Shown piece by piece: positions 8,924 through 17,479 of a stretch of DNA of 64,000 nt. The position numbers were made by a program, and so were the translations under genes. Numbering within the stretch: position 1 is the stretch's first letter; each line of letters opens with the position of its first letter. The notes under the pieces were generated by a model. It made no database searches and was not told where the DNA came from. It was given only the letters and a program-made list of their open reading frames with translations. Source of the DNA: Paenibacillus sp. FSL K6-3182 (GTDB lineage: Bacteria; Bacillota; Bacilli; Paenibacillales; Paenibacillaceae); contig NZ_CP150265.1 in NCBI RefSeq assembly GCF_037976325.1, positions 5,717,001 through 5,781,000 of the forward strand, given 5' to 3'.

Positions 8924-9769
8924 ATGTGGCTCATTACAGCCATCAGCAGCGCTGTTTTATTTGGACTAGCAGGCTGGTGGATGAAAGTATCACAAATGCG
9001 GGGCGGCTCTACAAGAACGCTGCTGCTCGGATTGTATGCTTCTGGAACGTTAGGTTTTGGGGTGCATGCGGCGCTTGAAGGAACGTTTTTCTTTCTTGCT
9101 GATCCGAGGGTATGGATTGCAGGCATCATAATAGGAGCAGGCTCAGCATGGGGAAACGCTTTGTTTATGAAAGCATTGCATTTTGGACCCGCCAGCTTGA
9201 CCTCTCCCCTAACGAATATGAACATTATCTTAGTTGTCGCTTTAGCGACCTTGTGGTACAACGAGCCGCTCAGCGCTTCGGAGGCAATAGGCATAACTCT
9301 GCTTCTGCTTGCTGTCGTCTTTATTGCTCATAAACGAAAGGAACCGCTCACGATTACAGAAAAAAGATGGTTCATTCTCGTCTTTTTGGCAGTCGTGCTA
9401 TTTGCGCTGCGCAATGGTGGATTAAAAGTCACCGATGAATTGGATCTTCCTAGCGCCCCGATCCTGTTCATTGCTTATGCCCTCTCTCTCTGCTGGTTTC
9501 TCATCCCGGTCAAAACGACCGCTGCACGCACCTCAGAGCGAACTGGACTTTGGCTCGGTATTGTTGCGGGTCTGTTCTCATACGGTGGATTGCAGCTTTA
9601 TGCAGTCGCTATTGCTACCGGACAAGCGAATCTTGCAGCGCCTATCTTTGCTACGAACAGTCTTGTCGTAGCAGCTGGCGCTATTATATTTTATAAAGAG
9701 AAGTTGACGATCCTTCAGTGGACAGCCTTTGCTTGTACCATTCTTGGGTTGATTGTTATTCGATTGTAA
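8924..9769 (+). CDS. EamA/DMT-superfamily transporter
   Basis: A 281-residue integral membrane protein made of two repeated blocks of hydrophobic helices (about ten in all), as in the EamA drug/metabolite transporter family. The GxxxGAGSAWGNALFMKALHFGPASLTSPL segment in the first repeat and AAPIFATNSLVVAAGAIIFYKEKLT in the second are typical. I start it at the ATG at 8924 with GAGGGG ten bases upstream; a TTG six codons earlier is less likely. The substrate cannot be inferred. The following gene is an HxlR-type regulator on the same strand but with its own promoter region. Confidence 0.85.
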   Translation: MWLITAISSAVLFGLAGWWMKVSQMRGGSTRTLLLGLYASGTLGFGVHAALEGTFFFLADPRVWIAGIIIGAGSAWGNALFMKALHFGPASLTSPLTNMNIILVVALATLWYNEPLSASEAIGITLLLLAVVFIAHKRKEPLTITEKRWFILVFLAVVLFALRNGGLKVTDELDLPSAPILFIAYALSLCWFLIPVKTTAARTSERTGLWLGIVAGLFSYGGLQLYAVAIATGQANLAAPIFATNSLVVAAGAIIFYKEKLTILQWTAFACTILGLIVIRL

Positions 9770-9853
9770 TTCGCGAACGCTTTTCCTGTATTTTCCTAAC
9801 TTTAATATAGTAAATATAATATACGATCAAACAATCGCATTCCCACTGAAATT

Positions 9854-9883
9854 AACTTACTTTTAGTTTGTTCGTATGGTACA
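9854..9883 (+). promoter_or_regulatory. Promoter and candidate operator of the HxlR gene
   Basis: A TTACTT / TACAAT pair with a 17-base spacer precedes the gene. The inverted repeat AACT-N7-AGTT (9854-9868) overlaps the -35 element and resembles the TACT-N7-AGTA box known for the Bacillus HxlR regulator YodB. Autoregulation is an inference. Confidence 0.4.
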
Positions 9884-9912
9884 ATAGTATTACAAAAAGC
9901 GGGGTGATACGG

Positions 9913-10221
9913 TTGGATTATTCGACAATGTGCCCAAAGTATGAAGCCGCAGCCGACATTTTAGGCAAGAAGTGGACTGGCAGAATTATTCGGGTATTGC
10001 TTGGAGGACCAAAAAGGTTCAAAGAGATTAAGGAACAAATTCCCGAAATGAGCGACAAAATGCTAACGGACCGGATGAAAGAGCTTGAAACATTAACGAT
10101 TATTAAACGTCAAGTTTATCCAGAAATGCCTGTACGTATTGAATATGAGCTAACCGACAAAGGCAGGGAGCTTCAGCCAGTCATTGAGTCCATTCAAACT
10201 TGGGGCGAACAATGGATGTAA
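9913..10221 (+). CDS. HxlR-family redox-type regulator (YodB/CatR-like)
   Basis: A 102-residue winged-helix protein of the HxlR family: LGKKWTGRIIRVLLGGPKRFKEIKEQIPEMSDKMLTDRMKELE and the basic wing before the C-terminal TWGEQW. I start it at a TTG with GGGGTGA six bases upstream, since no good site serves the earlier ATG. The N-terminus then reads (M)DYSTMCPKYE, with the lone cysteine in the same MCPK context as the quinone-sensing cysteine of Bacillus YodB and CatR. There is no second cysteine near the C-terminus, so a one-cysteine sensing mode as in CatR is the better guess. The effector is unproven. Confidence 0.85.
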   Translation: MDYSTMCPKYEAAADILGKKWTGRIIRVLLGGPKRFKEIKEQIPEMSDKMLTDRMKELETLTIIKRQVYPEMPVRIEYELTDKGRELQPVIESIQTWGEQWM

Positions 10222-10224
10222 GAT

Positions 10225-10250
10225 AAAAAACCGCTTAGGCGGTTTTTTTT
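10225..10250 (+). terminator. Terminator of the HxlR gene
   Basis: AAAAAACCGC-ttag-GCGGTTTTTTTT; strong in the plus direction and also usable from the other strand. Confidence 0.9.
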
Positions 10251-10337
10251 ATTGCCTTCTCTTCTTTTATCAGGAATTGACAAAGGATTATTTATCTACT
10301 ATCATTGATAATAATAATCAATATCACAATATGCAAA

Positions 10338-10367
10338 TAAAAAACCCCCGATCAGATCGAGGGTTTC
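10338..10367 (-). terminator. Terminator of sdhCAB
   Basis: On the minus strand AACCCTCGATCTGATCGGGGGTT forms a hairpin followed by TTTTTATT, 17 bases past the sdhB stop codon. Confidence 0.88.
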
Positions 10368-10383
10368 CTATAAATCAATTGGA

Positions 10384-11148
10384 CTACATGCCAAGCCATT
10401 TTTTGAATAGATGTTTGGTTGTATCTTTATTGATTGCTGCGATTGAAGTCGTAAGCGGAATGCCCTTCGGACATGCGCGAACACAGTTTTGCGAGTTGCC
10501 GCAGCCTTCGATGCCGCCATCTGTCATAAGTGCATCCAGACGTTCTTCCTTGTTCATCTCACCTGTTGGATGAGCATTAAACAAACGAACCTGTGAAATT
10601 GCAGCAGGACCGATGAAGCTATTCCGATCATTTACGTTCGGGCACGCTTCAAGGCAAACACCGCAAGTCATACATTTGGAAAGCTCATAAGCCCATTGAC
10701 GCTTCGTTTCTGCCATCCGCGGTCCAGGACCCAGATCATACGTTCCGTCGATTGGAATCCATGCCTTAACGCGTTTCAAGGCGCCAAACATCCGCTCACG
10801 GTTAATAACAAGGTCACGAACTACTGGGAATGTTTTCATTGGTTCAAGACGAATCGGCTGCTCAAGCTTATCGATCAAAGCGCTGCACGCTTGACGAGGC
10901 TTGCCGTTGATGACCATTGAGCATGCGCCGCATACTTCTTCCAAGCAGTTGGAATCCCAGCATACAGGAGCCGTGCTTGCGCCGTCTGCCTTTTTCGGAT
11001 TACGTTGAATTTCCATCAGGCCGCTAATAACGTTCATATTAGCGCGGTAAGGAATTTCAAACTCTTCCGTATATGGTTTGGAATCAGGAGTATCTTGGCG
11101 AGTGATGATAAACTTAACCGATTTTGTAGCTACAGTCGTTTCAGCCAT
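10384..11148 (-). CDS. sdhB: Succinate dehydrogenase iron-sulfur subunit
   Basis: Iron-sulfur subunit of complex II, on the cytoplasmic face of the membrane, passing electrons from FAD to the membrane anchor. The three clusters are visible: the plant-type [2Fe-2S] site CLEEVCGACSMVINGKPRQAC, the [4Fe-4S] site CMTCGVCLEACP, and the [3Fe-4S] site CGNSQNCVRACPKG. Two ATGs stand in a row after the sdhA stop (TAATGATG); the second lies seven bases from AAAGGAG and is preferred, but the first (11151) overlaps the sdhA stop and is possible. Last gene of the sdhCAB operon. Confidence 0.95.
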   Translation of the reverse strand: MAETTVATKSVKFIITRQDTPDSKPYTEEFEIPYRANMNVISGLMEIQRNPKKADGASTAPVCWDSNCLEEVCGACSMVINGKPRQACSALIDKLEQPIRLEPMKTFPVVRDLVINRERMFGALKRVKAWIPIDGTYDLGPGPRMAETKRQWAYELSKCMTCGVCLEACPNVNDRNSFIGPAAISQVRLFNAHPTGEMNKEERLDALMTDGGIEGCGNSQNCVRACPKGIPLTTSIAAINKDTTKHLFKKWLGM

Positions 11149-11150
11149 CA

Positions 11151-12908
11151 TTATTCTCCTTTCTTCTTGTCGCTCGAGTAATCACGTTTACGCGGCTTGA
11201 TCAAGCTTACGTCGATATCCTCGTAAGAAATTTGTGGACCTTCCTTCGTCCATTTCGCAATCGTCGATTTCATGAAATGCTCGTCGTCGCGTTCTTGGAA
11301 GTCTGGTTTATAATGAGCGCCGCGGCTTTCGTTGCGCAGCAATGCGCCTAGCGTCATCGCTTCAGAGAGCTCAAGCATGTTCCAAAGCTGACGAGTAAAG
11401 GCTACGCCTGCATTGTTCCATTGCGCTGTATCGTTAATGTTGATATTCGCATAACGCTGCTTCAGCTCTTTGATCTTGTGGATCGTTTGCTCCAGCTTGT
11501 CATTAAAGCGAACTACCGTCATATTGTTCGTCATCCATTCGCCTAGCTCTTTGTGAATGACATATGCATTTTCAGTACCCTTCATATTTACGATGCTGTT
11601 GTACTTGTCCGTTTGACGCTTGTTCTCGCGGTCAAATACGGAGGAAGCTACATCTTCAGCTGATTTCTTCAAGCCTTTGATATACTCAACAGCTTTTGGT
11701 CCAGCTACCATACCGCCGTAAATAGCGGATAGCAAAGAGTTCGCGCCAAGTCGATTCGCACCATGGTATTGATACTCGCACTCACCGGCTGCAAACAGAC
11801 CAGGAATGTTTGTCATTTGATTGTAGTCAACCCACATGCCGCCCATTGAATAGTGAACCGCTGGGAAGATTTTCATCGGGATTTTCCGTGGATCGTCGCC
11901 CATGAATTTCTCATAGATTTCAATGATACCGCCGAGCTTAACATCAAGCTCCTTCGGATCTTTGTGAGACAAATCAAGGTAAACCATGTTTTCTTGGTTG
12001 ATACCAAGCTTCTGATCTACGCACACGCTGAAAATTTCACGAGTCGCAATATCACGAGGAACAAGGTTTCCGTAAGCTGGGTATTTTTCTTCTAGGAAGT
12101 ACCAAGGCTTACCGTCTTTGTACGTCCAAATCCGTCCGCCTTCACCACGCGCTGATTCCGACATCAAGCGGAGCTTGTCATCGCCTGGAATAGCTGTTGG
12201 GTGAATTTGAATGAACTCGCCGTTTGCGTAGTTAACGCCCTGCTGGTAAACTGCGCTGGCAGCTGTGCCGGTGTTGATAACAGAGTTCGTTGTTTTGCCG
12301 AAAATAATACCAGGACCGCCTGATGCAAGAATAACTGCATCTGCACGAACCGTGTGAACTTCCATCGAGCGAAGATCCTGTGCTGAAACACCGCGGCAAA
12401 TGCCGTCATCGTCAACAACAGCGCCAAGGAATTCCCAGTGCTCGAATTTGTTAACTAGTCCAGCTGCTTCCCAGCGGCGAACTTGCTCATCCAGTGCATA
12501 AAGCAGCTGTTGACCTGTCGTTGCGCCTGCAAATGCTGTACGGGAATGCTTCGTGCCGCCGAAGCGACGGAAATCCAGCAAGCCTTCAGATGTACGGCTG
12601 AACATAACGCCCATCCGGTCCATCAAGTGAATGATGCCTGGTGCCGCATCACACATTGCTTTAACTGGCGGTTGGTTGGCGAGGAAATCTCCGCCGTATA
12701 CGGTATCGTCGAAATGCTCCCATGGAGAATCGCCTTCTCCTTTTGTATTAACAGCGCCATTGATGCCGCCCTGTGCACATACTGAGTGGGAACGTTTGAC
12801 CGGTACTAGTGAAAACAGATCAACGTGAACGCCAGCTTCTGCTGCTTTGATGGTAGCCATCAAGCCTGCAAGACCGCCGCCTACGATGATAATTTTATTT
12901 TTAGCCAT
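11151..12908 (-). CDS. sdhA: Succinate dehydrogenase flavoprotein subunit
   Basis: Catalytic flavoprotein of complex II (succinate to fumarate). The 585-residue chain has the N-terminal dinucleotide-binding GGGLAGLMATIKAAE, the HSVCAQGGINGA segment that carries the FAD-linked histidine, and the substrate region with GAGG/GEGGRIWTY and HPTAIPGD. Length and motifs match the Bacillus-type enzyme that works with a single-subunit cytochrome b558 anchor. It lies 24 bases after sdhC and its stop codon overlaps the first possible sdhB start. Confidence 0.96.
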   Translation of the reverse strand: MAKNKIIIVGGGLAGLMATIKAAEAGVHVDLFSLVPVKRSHSVCAQGGINGAVNTKGEGDSPWEHFDDTVYGGDFLANQPPVKAMCDAAPGIIHLMDRMGVMFSRTSEGLLDFRRFGGTKHSRTAFAGATTGQQLLYALDEQVRRWEAAGLVNKFEHWEFLGAVVDDDGICRGVSAQDLRSMEVHTVRADAVILASGGPGIIFGKTTNSVINTGTAASAVYQQGVNYANGEFIQIHPTAIPGDDKLRLMSESARGEGGRIWTYKDGKPWYFLEEKYPAYGNLVPRDIATREIFSVCVDQKLGINQENMVYLDLSHKDPKELDVKLGGIIEIYEKFMGDDPRKIPMKIFPAVHYSMGGMWVDYNQMTNIPGLFAAGECEYQYHGANRLGANSLLSAIYGGMVAGPKAVEYIKGLKKSAEDVASSVFDRENKRQTDKYNSIVNMKGTENAYVIHKELGEWMTNNMTVVRFNDKLEQTIHKIKELKQRYANININDTAQWNNAGVAFTRQLWNMLELSEAMTLGALLRNESRGAHYKPDFQERDDEHFMKSTIAKWTKEGPQISYEDIDVSLIKPRKRDYSSDKKKGE

Positions 12909-12932
12909 AACGTTTCGCTCCTTGTCTACAAA

Positions 12933-13604
12933 CTAACCGATATTCGTAAGTGCCAATGCAGCACTTGCAGCTTCTTTGAATTGATCTCCGCTGAACGCAA
13001 TAAGCGAAAGAATAAACAATGCTGATACGACTACAAAAACGCCCATGCAAATATATGAAGAGATGCGTTGAGCTTTCGGGCCAATCGTAATGCCCCAGCT
13101 GATCAGAAACGCCCAAAGGCCGTTGCTGAAGTGGAAAACAGCTGCTAATACACCAATAACATAAAGTACGAAGTAAGTAGGGTTGCTCGCAATCTGATTC
13201 ATCGTTGATCCCAGTTCCTCATGCGTGATGTTGCCGAGATAAACTTGAATCCGAGTTTGGAATACGTGCCAGAAAACGAATACAAAAGTAATTACCCCTG
13301 TAATCCGTTGTGCGGTAAATGCCCAGTTCCGGCCGTACTTAAAACGCCCCGTATTCGTGTTCGATTGGTAAGCGACATACAAGCCGTAAATACCATGAAA
13401 CAATAGCGGGAGGTAAATGCCGAAAATCTCGAGCAGCGGCAGCACGGGCATGCTGTTAATGAGAGTTACGCCTTTGTCAAAGCCTTCAGGCCCGCGTTCA
13501 AACGCCTGGTAGTTAGTCAGACCATGCACGACGATAAATCCGCCGAGTGGAATGATCCCGAGAAGCGAGTGAAGCTTGCGCGAGAAATACGAATTTCCTT
13601 TCAT
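12933..13604 (-). CDS. sdhC: Succinate dehydrogenase cytochrome b558 subunit
   Basis: Membrane anchor of complex II, expected to bind haem and menaquinone. The 223-residue protein starts MKGNSYFSRKLHSLLGIIPLGGF and shows five hydrophobic segments with histidines in HSLLG, VHGLTNY, LFHGIYG, FWHVFQT and FHFSNGLW, which fit haem-ligand positions in the Bacillus type. I chose the ATG at 13604 because AAGGAGAAGG precedes it; the open frame extends 28 codons further upstream without a better site. First gene of sdhCAB. Confidence 0.93.
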   Translation of the reverse strand: MKGNSYFSRKLHSLLGIIPLGGFIVVHGLTNYQAFERGPEGFDKGVTLINSMPVLPLLEIFGIYLPLLFHGIYGLYVAYQSNTNTGRFKYGRNWAFTAQRITGVITFVFVFWHVFQTRIQVYLGNITHEELGSTMNQIASNPTYFVLYVIGVLAAVFHFSNGLWAFLISWGITIGPKAQRISSYICMGVFVVVSALFILSLIAFSGDQFKEAASAALALTNIG

Positions 13605-13767
13605 GTCATTCCTTCTCCTTTCAAAACTGTGAGTGCTAGCATGCTTTTTCTTAAAATATAAGAATGTATCGGTTTCCCCTTTATACATTGCTTATATTCC
13701 AGCGCAAACGAGGTGCTGTGCAGCCAATGGTTGTCATCAGCAGTTTACGCTTGGCAAATCATTCTAC

Positions 13768-13796
13768 ATTGTAACCCCAGCATGTATGTCCGTCAA
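13768..13796 (-). promoter_or_regulatory. Promoter of sdhCAB
   Basis: On the minus strand TTGACG, 17 bases, TACAAT: a near-consensus sigma-A promoter 164 bases upstream of the sdhC start. Confidence 0.7.
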
Positions 13797-13908
13797 CAAA
13801 ACTCGACACATATTAGCCACACTTCCCATCCTACTCCTTTTAAGCTTATAATGGAATTGCTTATTTTTTATAATTTCTTATAACAAAATGACATAAGGGG
13901 TTTCATTC

Positions 13909-14817
13909 ATGAATGAAGAGATGCATGTCTTTACCGTTATTGTGGAACAGTCCAGTATGAACAAGGCTTCCGCCTTACTAAACCTGTCTCAGCCTGCACT
14001 GTCTCGCAAAATTGCCAAGCTTGAGCAGGACCTAGGCTCTCCTTTGTTTCATCGCATCGGAAAACGGCTGGAGCTTACTCGAATTGGGCAATTGACCTAT
14101 GAATATGCTTTGGAGCTTCGCCAGCTTCATCGCAAATATTTGCAAACCGTCTCTGAGTTCACCTCGGCTGGACATACGACCCTTACCATTGGCGCAAGCT
14201 TGACGACGCTTCAAACGACTTTGCCCGATCTCATTCAAAGCTTAACTTCTACCCATCCGGAGATCGACATTAAAGCGATTACCGGCAAGACGCATGAAAT
14301 CGTATCGCTCGTGCGAGATCACAAAGCCGATATCGGCATTGTCGCCTCTAGTATTGAAGATTCAACGCTGCGGTGCATTCCGCTGTTTGAGGATCATCTA
14401 TCGCTCGTGGTGCCTCGCAATCAGGTTATTACCGATAAAGGCACGCTGGGTATACAGGATGTGACCGGCATGCCGATGATCTTGTTCTCCAAAGGCACTT
14501 GGTACAGGTTGTTGACCGACGAGCTGTTTGACAAATATCATCTTCAGCCGGATGTGCGAATGGAAATTGATTCGTTTGAAGCTATCCTTCGGTTGCTGCA
14601 TACTTGCCGTGCTGCGACGCTCCTGCCTCAATCGTATATGCGCAATCAACTGCTTGAAGACAATGATCTTACCGTCATTCCCATTCGAGAACTTGAAGAT
14701 ACAAAACGTACCACCTCGCTCATTCATGCGGACTCGGCCGCCCTCAGCCCGTCCGTTCGCCTTTGGATCAACGAGCTTGCAGCAGGCTTCCCCAGCAAAA
14801 AGGACAGCAGCTTTTAA
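13909..14817 (+). CDS. LysR-family regulator divergent from sdhCAB
   Basis: A 302-residue LysR-type regulator with N-terminal helix-turn-helix (SSMNKASALLNLSQPALSRKIAKLE, about 15-40) and a C-terminal effector-binding domain. AAGGGG precedes the ATG. It is transcribed away from sdhCAB across a 304-base gap that holds the sdh promoter and AT-rich dyads (TTATAA repeats at about 13845-13885), so control of sdh or autoregulation is possible. A CcpC-like role in the citric acid cycle is a guess; the sequence does not settle it. Confidence 0.85.
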   Translation: MNEEMHVFTVIVEQSSMNKASALLNLSQPALSRKIAKLEQDLGSPLFHRIGKRLELTRIGQLTYEYALELRQLHRKYLQTVSEFTSAGHTTLTIGASLTTLQTTLPDLIQSLTSTHPEIDIKAITGKTHEIVSLVRDHKADIGIVASSIEDSTLRCIPLFEDHLSLVVPRNQVITDKGTLGIQDVTGMPMILFSKGTWYRLLTDELFDKYHLQPDVRMEIDSFEAILRLLHTCRAATLLPQSYMRNQLLEDNDLTVIPIRELEDTKRTTSLIHADSAALSPSVRLWINELAAGFPSKKDSSF

Positions 14818-14831
14818 AATAGCTGCTGTCC
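14797..14831 (-). terminator. Bidirectional terminator between the LysR gene and ktrA
   Basis: GGACAGCAGCT and AGCTGCTGTCC form an 11-bp stem; on the minus strand it is followed by TTTTTGC, which suits ktrBA. It overlaps the last codons of the plus-strand LysR gene and can serve that gene as well. Confidence 0.7.
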
Positions 14832-14918
14832 TTCAGCATTTCCAATATTACACTTCCAAATCCATTTCAGCCTAATCTGCCTTTTCTAATGATAAGCCTC
14901 TTCCACTACATAAAAAAA

Positions 14919-15593
14919 TTAACGGATAACGGATGCTTCGAAGTCTTCTATTTGCTCATTTGTTCCTATAATAACCATGACATCACGAAGTGAAAGGACA
15001 TCCGTTGCTGTCGGTGCAATAATGATGCCATTGGGCTTATTTATGGCTACGATGCTGCATCCAAATCTAGCTCGCGGATTAAGATCATGCAATGACTTGC
15101 CATCCAAGCATTGCGGTACAGCAAGCTCGGCGATCGTATACTCTTTGGAAAGCTCGATATAATCTAATAGATTTGGGGATACTAGCTGATGCGCAACTCG
15201 AATACCCATATCGCGCTCAGGATAGACCACGCGGTCGACACCGATTTTCTCAAGCACCCGGCCATGCAGTTCAGTCAAAGCTTTCGCTACAACTTGCTTC
15301 ACTTCCAAATCCTTAAGCAGTATGGTTGTCAAAATGCTGGATTGAATGTCATCGCCAATCGCGACAACTCCGCAATCAAAGTTTCTTACACCCAAGGAGC
15401 GCAGCGCTTCTTCATCCGTACAATCAGCTGATACAGCATAGGTTAGAATACCGCTCATGTCCTGAACGGCTTCCTCATCCTTATCTATTCCAAGCACCTC
15501 ATGGCCAAGCTGGACGAGTTCGCGCCCTAAGCTCGAACCAAATCTCCCTAAGCCGATGATGACAAATTGTTTCTTTTTAATTCCCACTTGCAA
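14919..15593 (-). CDS. ktrA: Potassium uptake regulatory subunit KtrA (TrkA/RCK domain)
   Basis: A 224-residue cytoplasmic gating ring subunit for a Ktr potassium channel. The N-terminal RCK domain has the Rossmann motif VIIGLGRFGSSLGREL and the acidic GIDKDEEAV; the C-terminal RCK_C domain begins near residue 135. It starts seven bases after the ktrB stop, so the two form one operon (ktrB then ktrA). RCK_C domains of this family bind c-di-AMP, and the operon also carries a c-di-AMP riboswitch, so control by this messenger would act at two levels. Confidence 0.92.
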   Translation of the reverse strand: MQVGIKKKQFVIIGLGRFGSSLGRELVQLGHEVLGIDKDEEAVQDMSGILTYAVSADCTDEEALRSLGVRNFDCGVVAIGDDIQSSILTTILLKDLEVKQVVAKALTELHGRVLEKIGVDRVVYPERDMGIRVAHQLVSPNLLDYIELSKEYTIAELAVPQCLDGKSLHDLNPRARFGCSIVAINKPNGIIIAPTATDVLSLRDVMVIIGTNEQIEDFEASVIR

Positions 15594-15599
15594 AGTCTC

Positions 15600-16940
15600 C
15601 TATCCAATCGTAATTTTGCCCTCTGGATGCCGATAAAGCTCTTTCTCTGTACGAGGCCCAAGCGCGTATGCGAGCGTCAGGGGTCCAAGTCTTCCGGCAA
15701 ACATGGTTAATGCAATGACTATTTTCCCAACAAGGCTCAGCTCTGGCGTAACACCAACGGATAATCCTACTGTTCCAAATGCTGATGTCGCTTCAAACAA
15801 TAGCTTTATAAAAGCTTGATCCTCCGTCATCGACAAGATCATCGTTACAATAATGACAAGCGATAAAGAGATCAAAGTAATCGTGAGTGCTTTAAAAATT
15901 CTGTCTTTGCCTAATCTGTAACGGAAAAGAACGATGTCCTCTCGTCCTCTAATCATTGCAAATACAGCGCCGACCAACGTTGCAAAGGTTGTTGTTTTGA
16001 TGCCGCCGCCCGTCGAGCCGGGCGAGGCGCCAATAAACATTAATATAATGGTGAAAAACATCGTCGCTTGCCGAATAGCCGTATAATCAAGCGTATTGGC
16101 TCCTGCCGTCCGCGGCGTTACCGACTGGAAGAACGAAGACAAAATTTTCCCGCCCCAGTCCAGAGAGCCCAGTGTCTTCGAATTCGAGAATTCAAAAATA
16201 AATATGACGAGTGTCCCTACTGCAATAAGCGTTCCTGTCATAGATAGCACGACCTTACTGTGCAGTGACAGCTTGCGGTTTTTGCGGAACTCCATCAGGT
16301 CCGACATAACAACAAAGCCGAGTCCACCCGATATGATCAGCATCATAGCTGCAATATTGACGACTGGATCAGATACGTATAAGGTCAAGCTGCGATAGTT
16401 CCCAAAAATATCAAAACCAGCATTGTTAAACAATGAAACCGCATGAAAGGCTCCAAAATAAATCGCTTTGCCCAGCGGCATATCAAATGCAAACCTCGAA
16501 GCAAACAACGCAGCGCCAATAAGCTCTATTGTCAATGAATACACAATAACGCGTCTAATCAAACGCACGATGCCTTCCATGCTCGACTGGTTCATGGATT
16601 CCTGCAGCAAAAGCCGCTCACGCAGCGAAATCCTCTTGCGAAGTACGAGCGCTACCAGCGTCGCCATCGTCATAAATCCGAGTCCACCAAGCTGGAACAG
16701 GCACATTAATATGATTTGACCCCATATAGAGAAATAAGTTCCAGTATCAACGACAACTAACCCTGTTACACAGGTTGCCGAAGTTGCCGTAAACAGCGCA
16801 TCTATAAAAGGCAATCTCTCACCGCTTACCGATGCAAAAGGCATGGATAATAATAAGGCACCCAGCAATATAATAAGAGCGAATCCACTTACCAAAATAC
16901 GCGGGGGTGACCACTTCAAAACATTCCAACTAACCTTCAT
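15600..16940 (-). CDS. ktrB: Potassium channel subunit KtrB
   Basis: A 446-residue membrane protein of the Trk/Ktr/HKT family with four membrane-pore-membrane repeats. The selectivity-filter glycines lie in TCVTGLVV, NNAGFDIFG, TPRTAGANT and FGTVGLSVG. The GSTGGGIKTTTFA stretch after the third repeat is typical of KtrB. AGAAGGGAAATGG precedes the ATG. The gene is the first of ktrBA and lies behind a c-di-AMP riboswitch. Confidence 0.94.
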   Translation of the reverse strand: MKVSWNVLKWSPPRILVSGFALIILLGALLLSMPFASVSGERLPFIDALFTATSATCVTGLVVVDTGTYFSIWGQIILMCLFQLGGLGFMTMATLVALVLRKRISLRERLLLQESMNQSSMEGIVRLIRRVIVYSLTIELIGAALFASRFAFDMPLGKAIYFGAFHAVSLFNNAGFDIFGNYRSLTLYVSDPVVNIAAMMLIISGGLGFVVMSDLMEFRKNRKLSLHSKVVLSMTGTLIAVGTLVIFIFEFSNSKTLGSLDWGGKILSSFFQSVTPRTAGANTLDYTAIRQATMFFTIILMFIGASPGSTGGGIKTTTFATLVGAVFAMIRGREDIVLFRYRLGKDRIFKALTITLISLSLVIIVTMILSMTEDQAFIKLLFEATSAFGTVGLSVGVTPELSLVGKIVIALTMFAGRLGPLTLAYALGPRTEKELYRHPEGKITIG

Positions 16941-16992
16941 CCATTTCCCTTCTTTTTGATTATGTCATATTGTCATTTTTGTTTTTAAGCAT

Positions 16993-17232
16993 AAAAAAAA
17001 GCACTGGAAACTCAAGTGCTCGTGCGATGAGTCCTGTTCCAATACGCCTTCGAGGTTAGCTGACGGATTCGGGCCTGGACAGGCAGCCCTATTCAGCGGA
17101 AGAAGACGATGCTTCACCGCTAAAATTCACCCCATGCTATCTAATGTTAAACTGCTTTGCTTTCAGCAGGTTCATCCATTTAGACAACTTTATGGTTCCC
17201 CCGATTTCCTTAGGAAATTCGGCTATGCTATG
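16993..17232 (-). promoter_or_regulatory. c-di-AMP (ydaO/yuaA) riboswitch with terminator
   Basis: On the minus strand the region contains, in order, ATCGGGGGAACC, GGGGTGAA, GCTGAATAGGGC and GAATCCGTCAGCTAACCTCG, which are the conserved blocks of the ydaO aptamer. It then ends in the terminator GCACT-TGAGTTTCC-AGTGC and eight T (16993-17020). This motif is known to bind c-di-AMP and to shut off potassium uptake genes. A weak promoter with TATAAT at 17253-17258 lies upstream. The rest of the gap (17260-17479) shows no convincing gene. Confidence 0.95.
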
Positions 17233-17479
17233 CAATTAGTATGACGATAACGATTATAATCCCTAAGCACTCCTGATATAAAGGTGACGTTTATGACAAA
17301 CAGGACGATATTAGCTCAAATTAGGGCAATGGGACGAACCAGCACATAGCTAGCTTGCTGGACATCGTTATTTCGCATTTTTTTGAAAACAAACGGTCAT
17401 TTTCATTGGATAATTTAGGGATTCATATGTTAAGGTAATAAAATGAGCTATTTATTATGAAGACAGTTGAGGTGAAACT

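Noticed and set aside
8884..9294. 136-codon minus-strand ORF opposite the EamA transporter
   Set aside because: Shadow frame; the plus strand has a ribosome binding site and the transporter repeat pattern.
17293..17349. 18-codon ORF with AAGGTGA upstream between the ktr riboswitch and the CPBP gene
   Set aside because: Too short, no terminator or promoter tied to it, and no resemblance to a known leader; could be chance.
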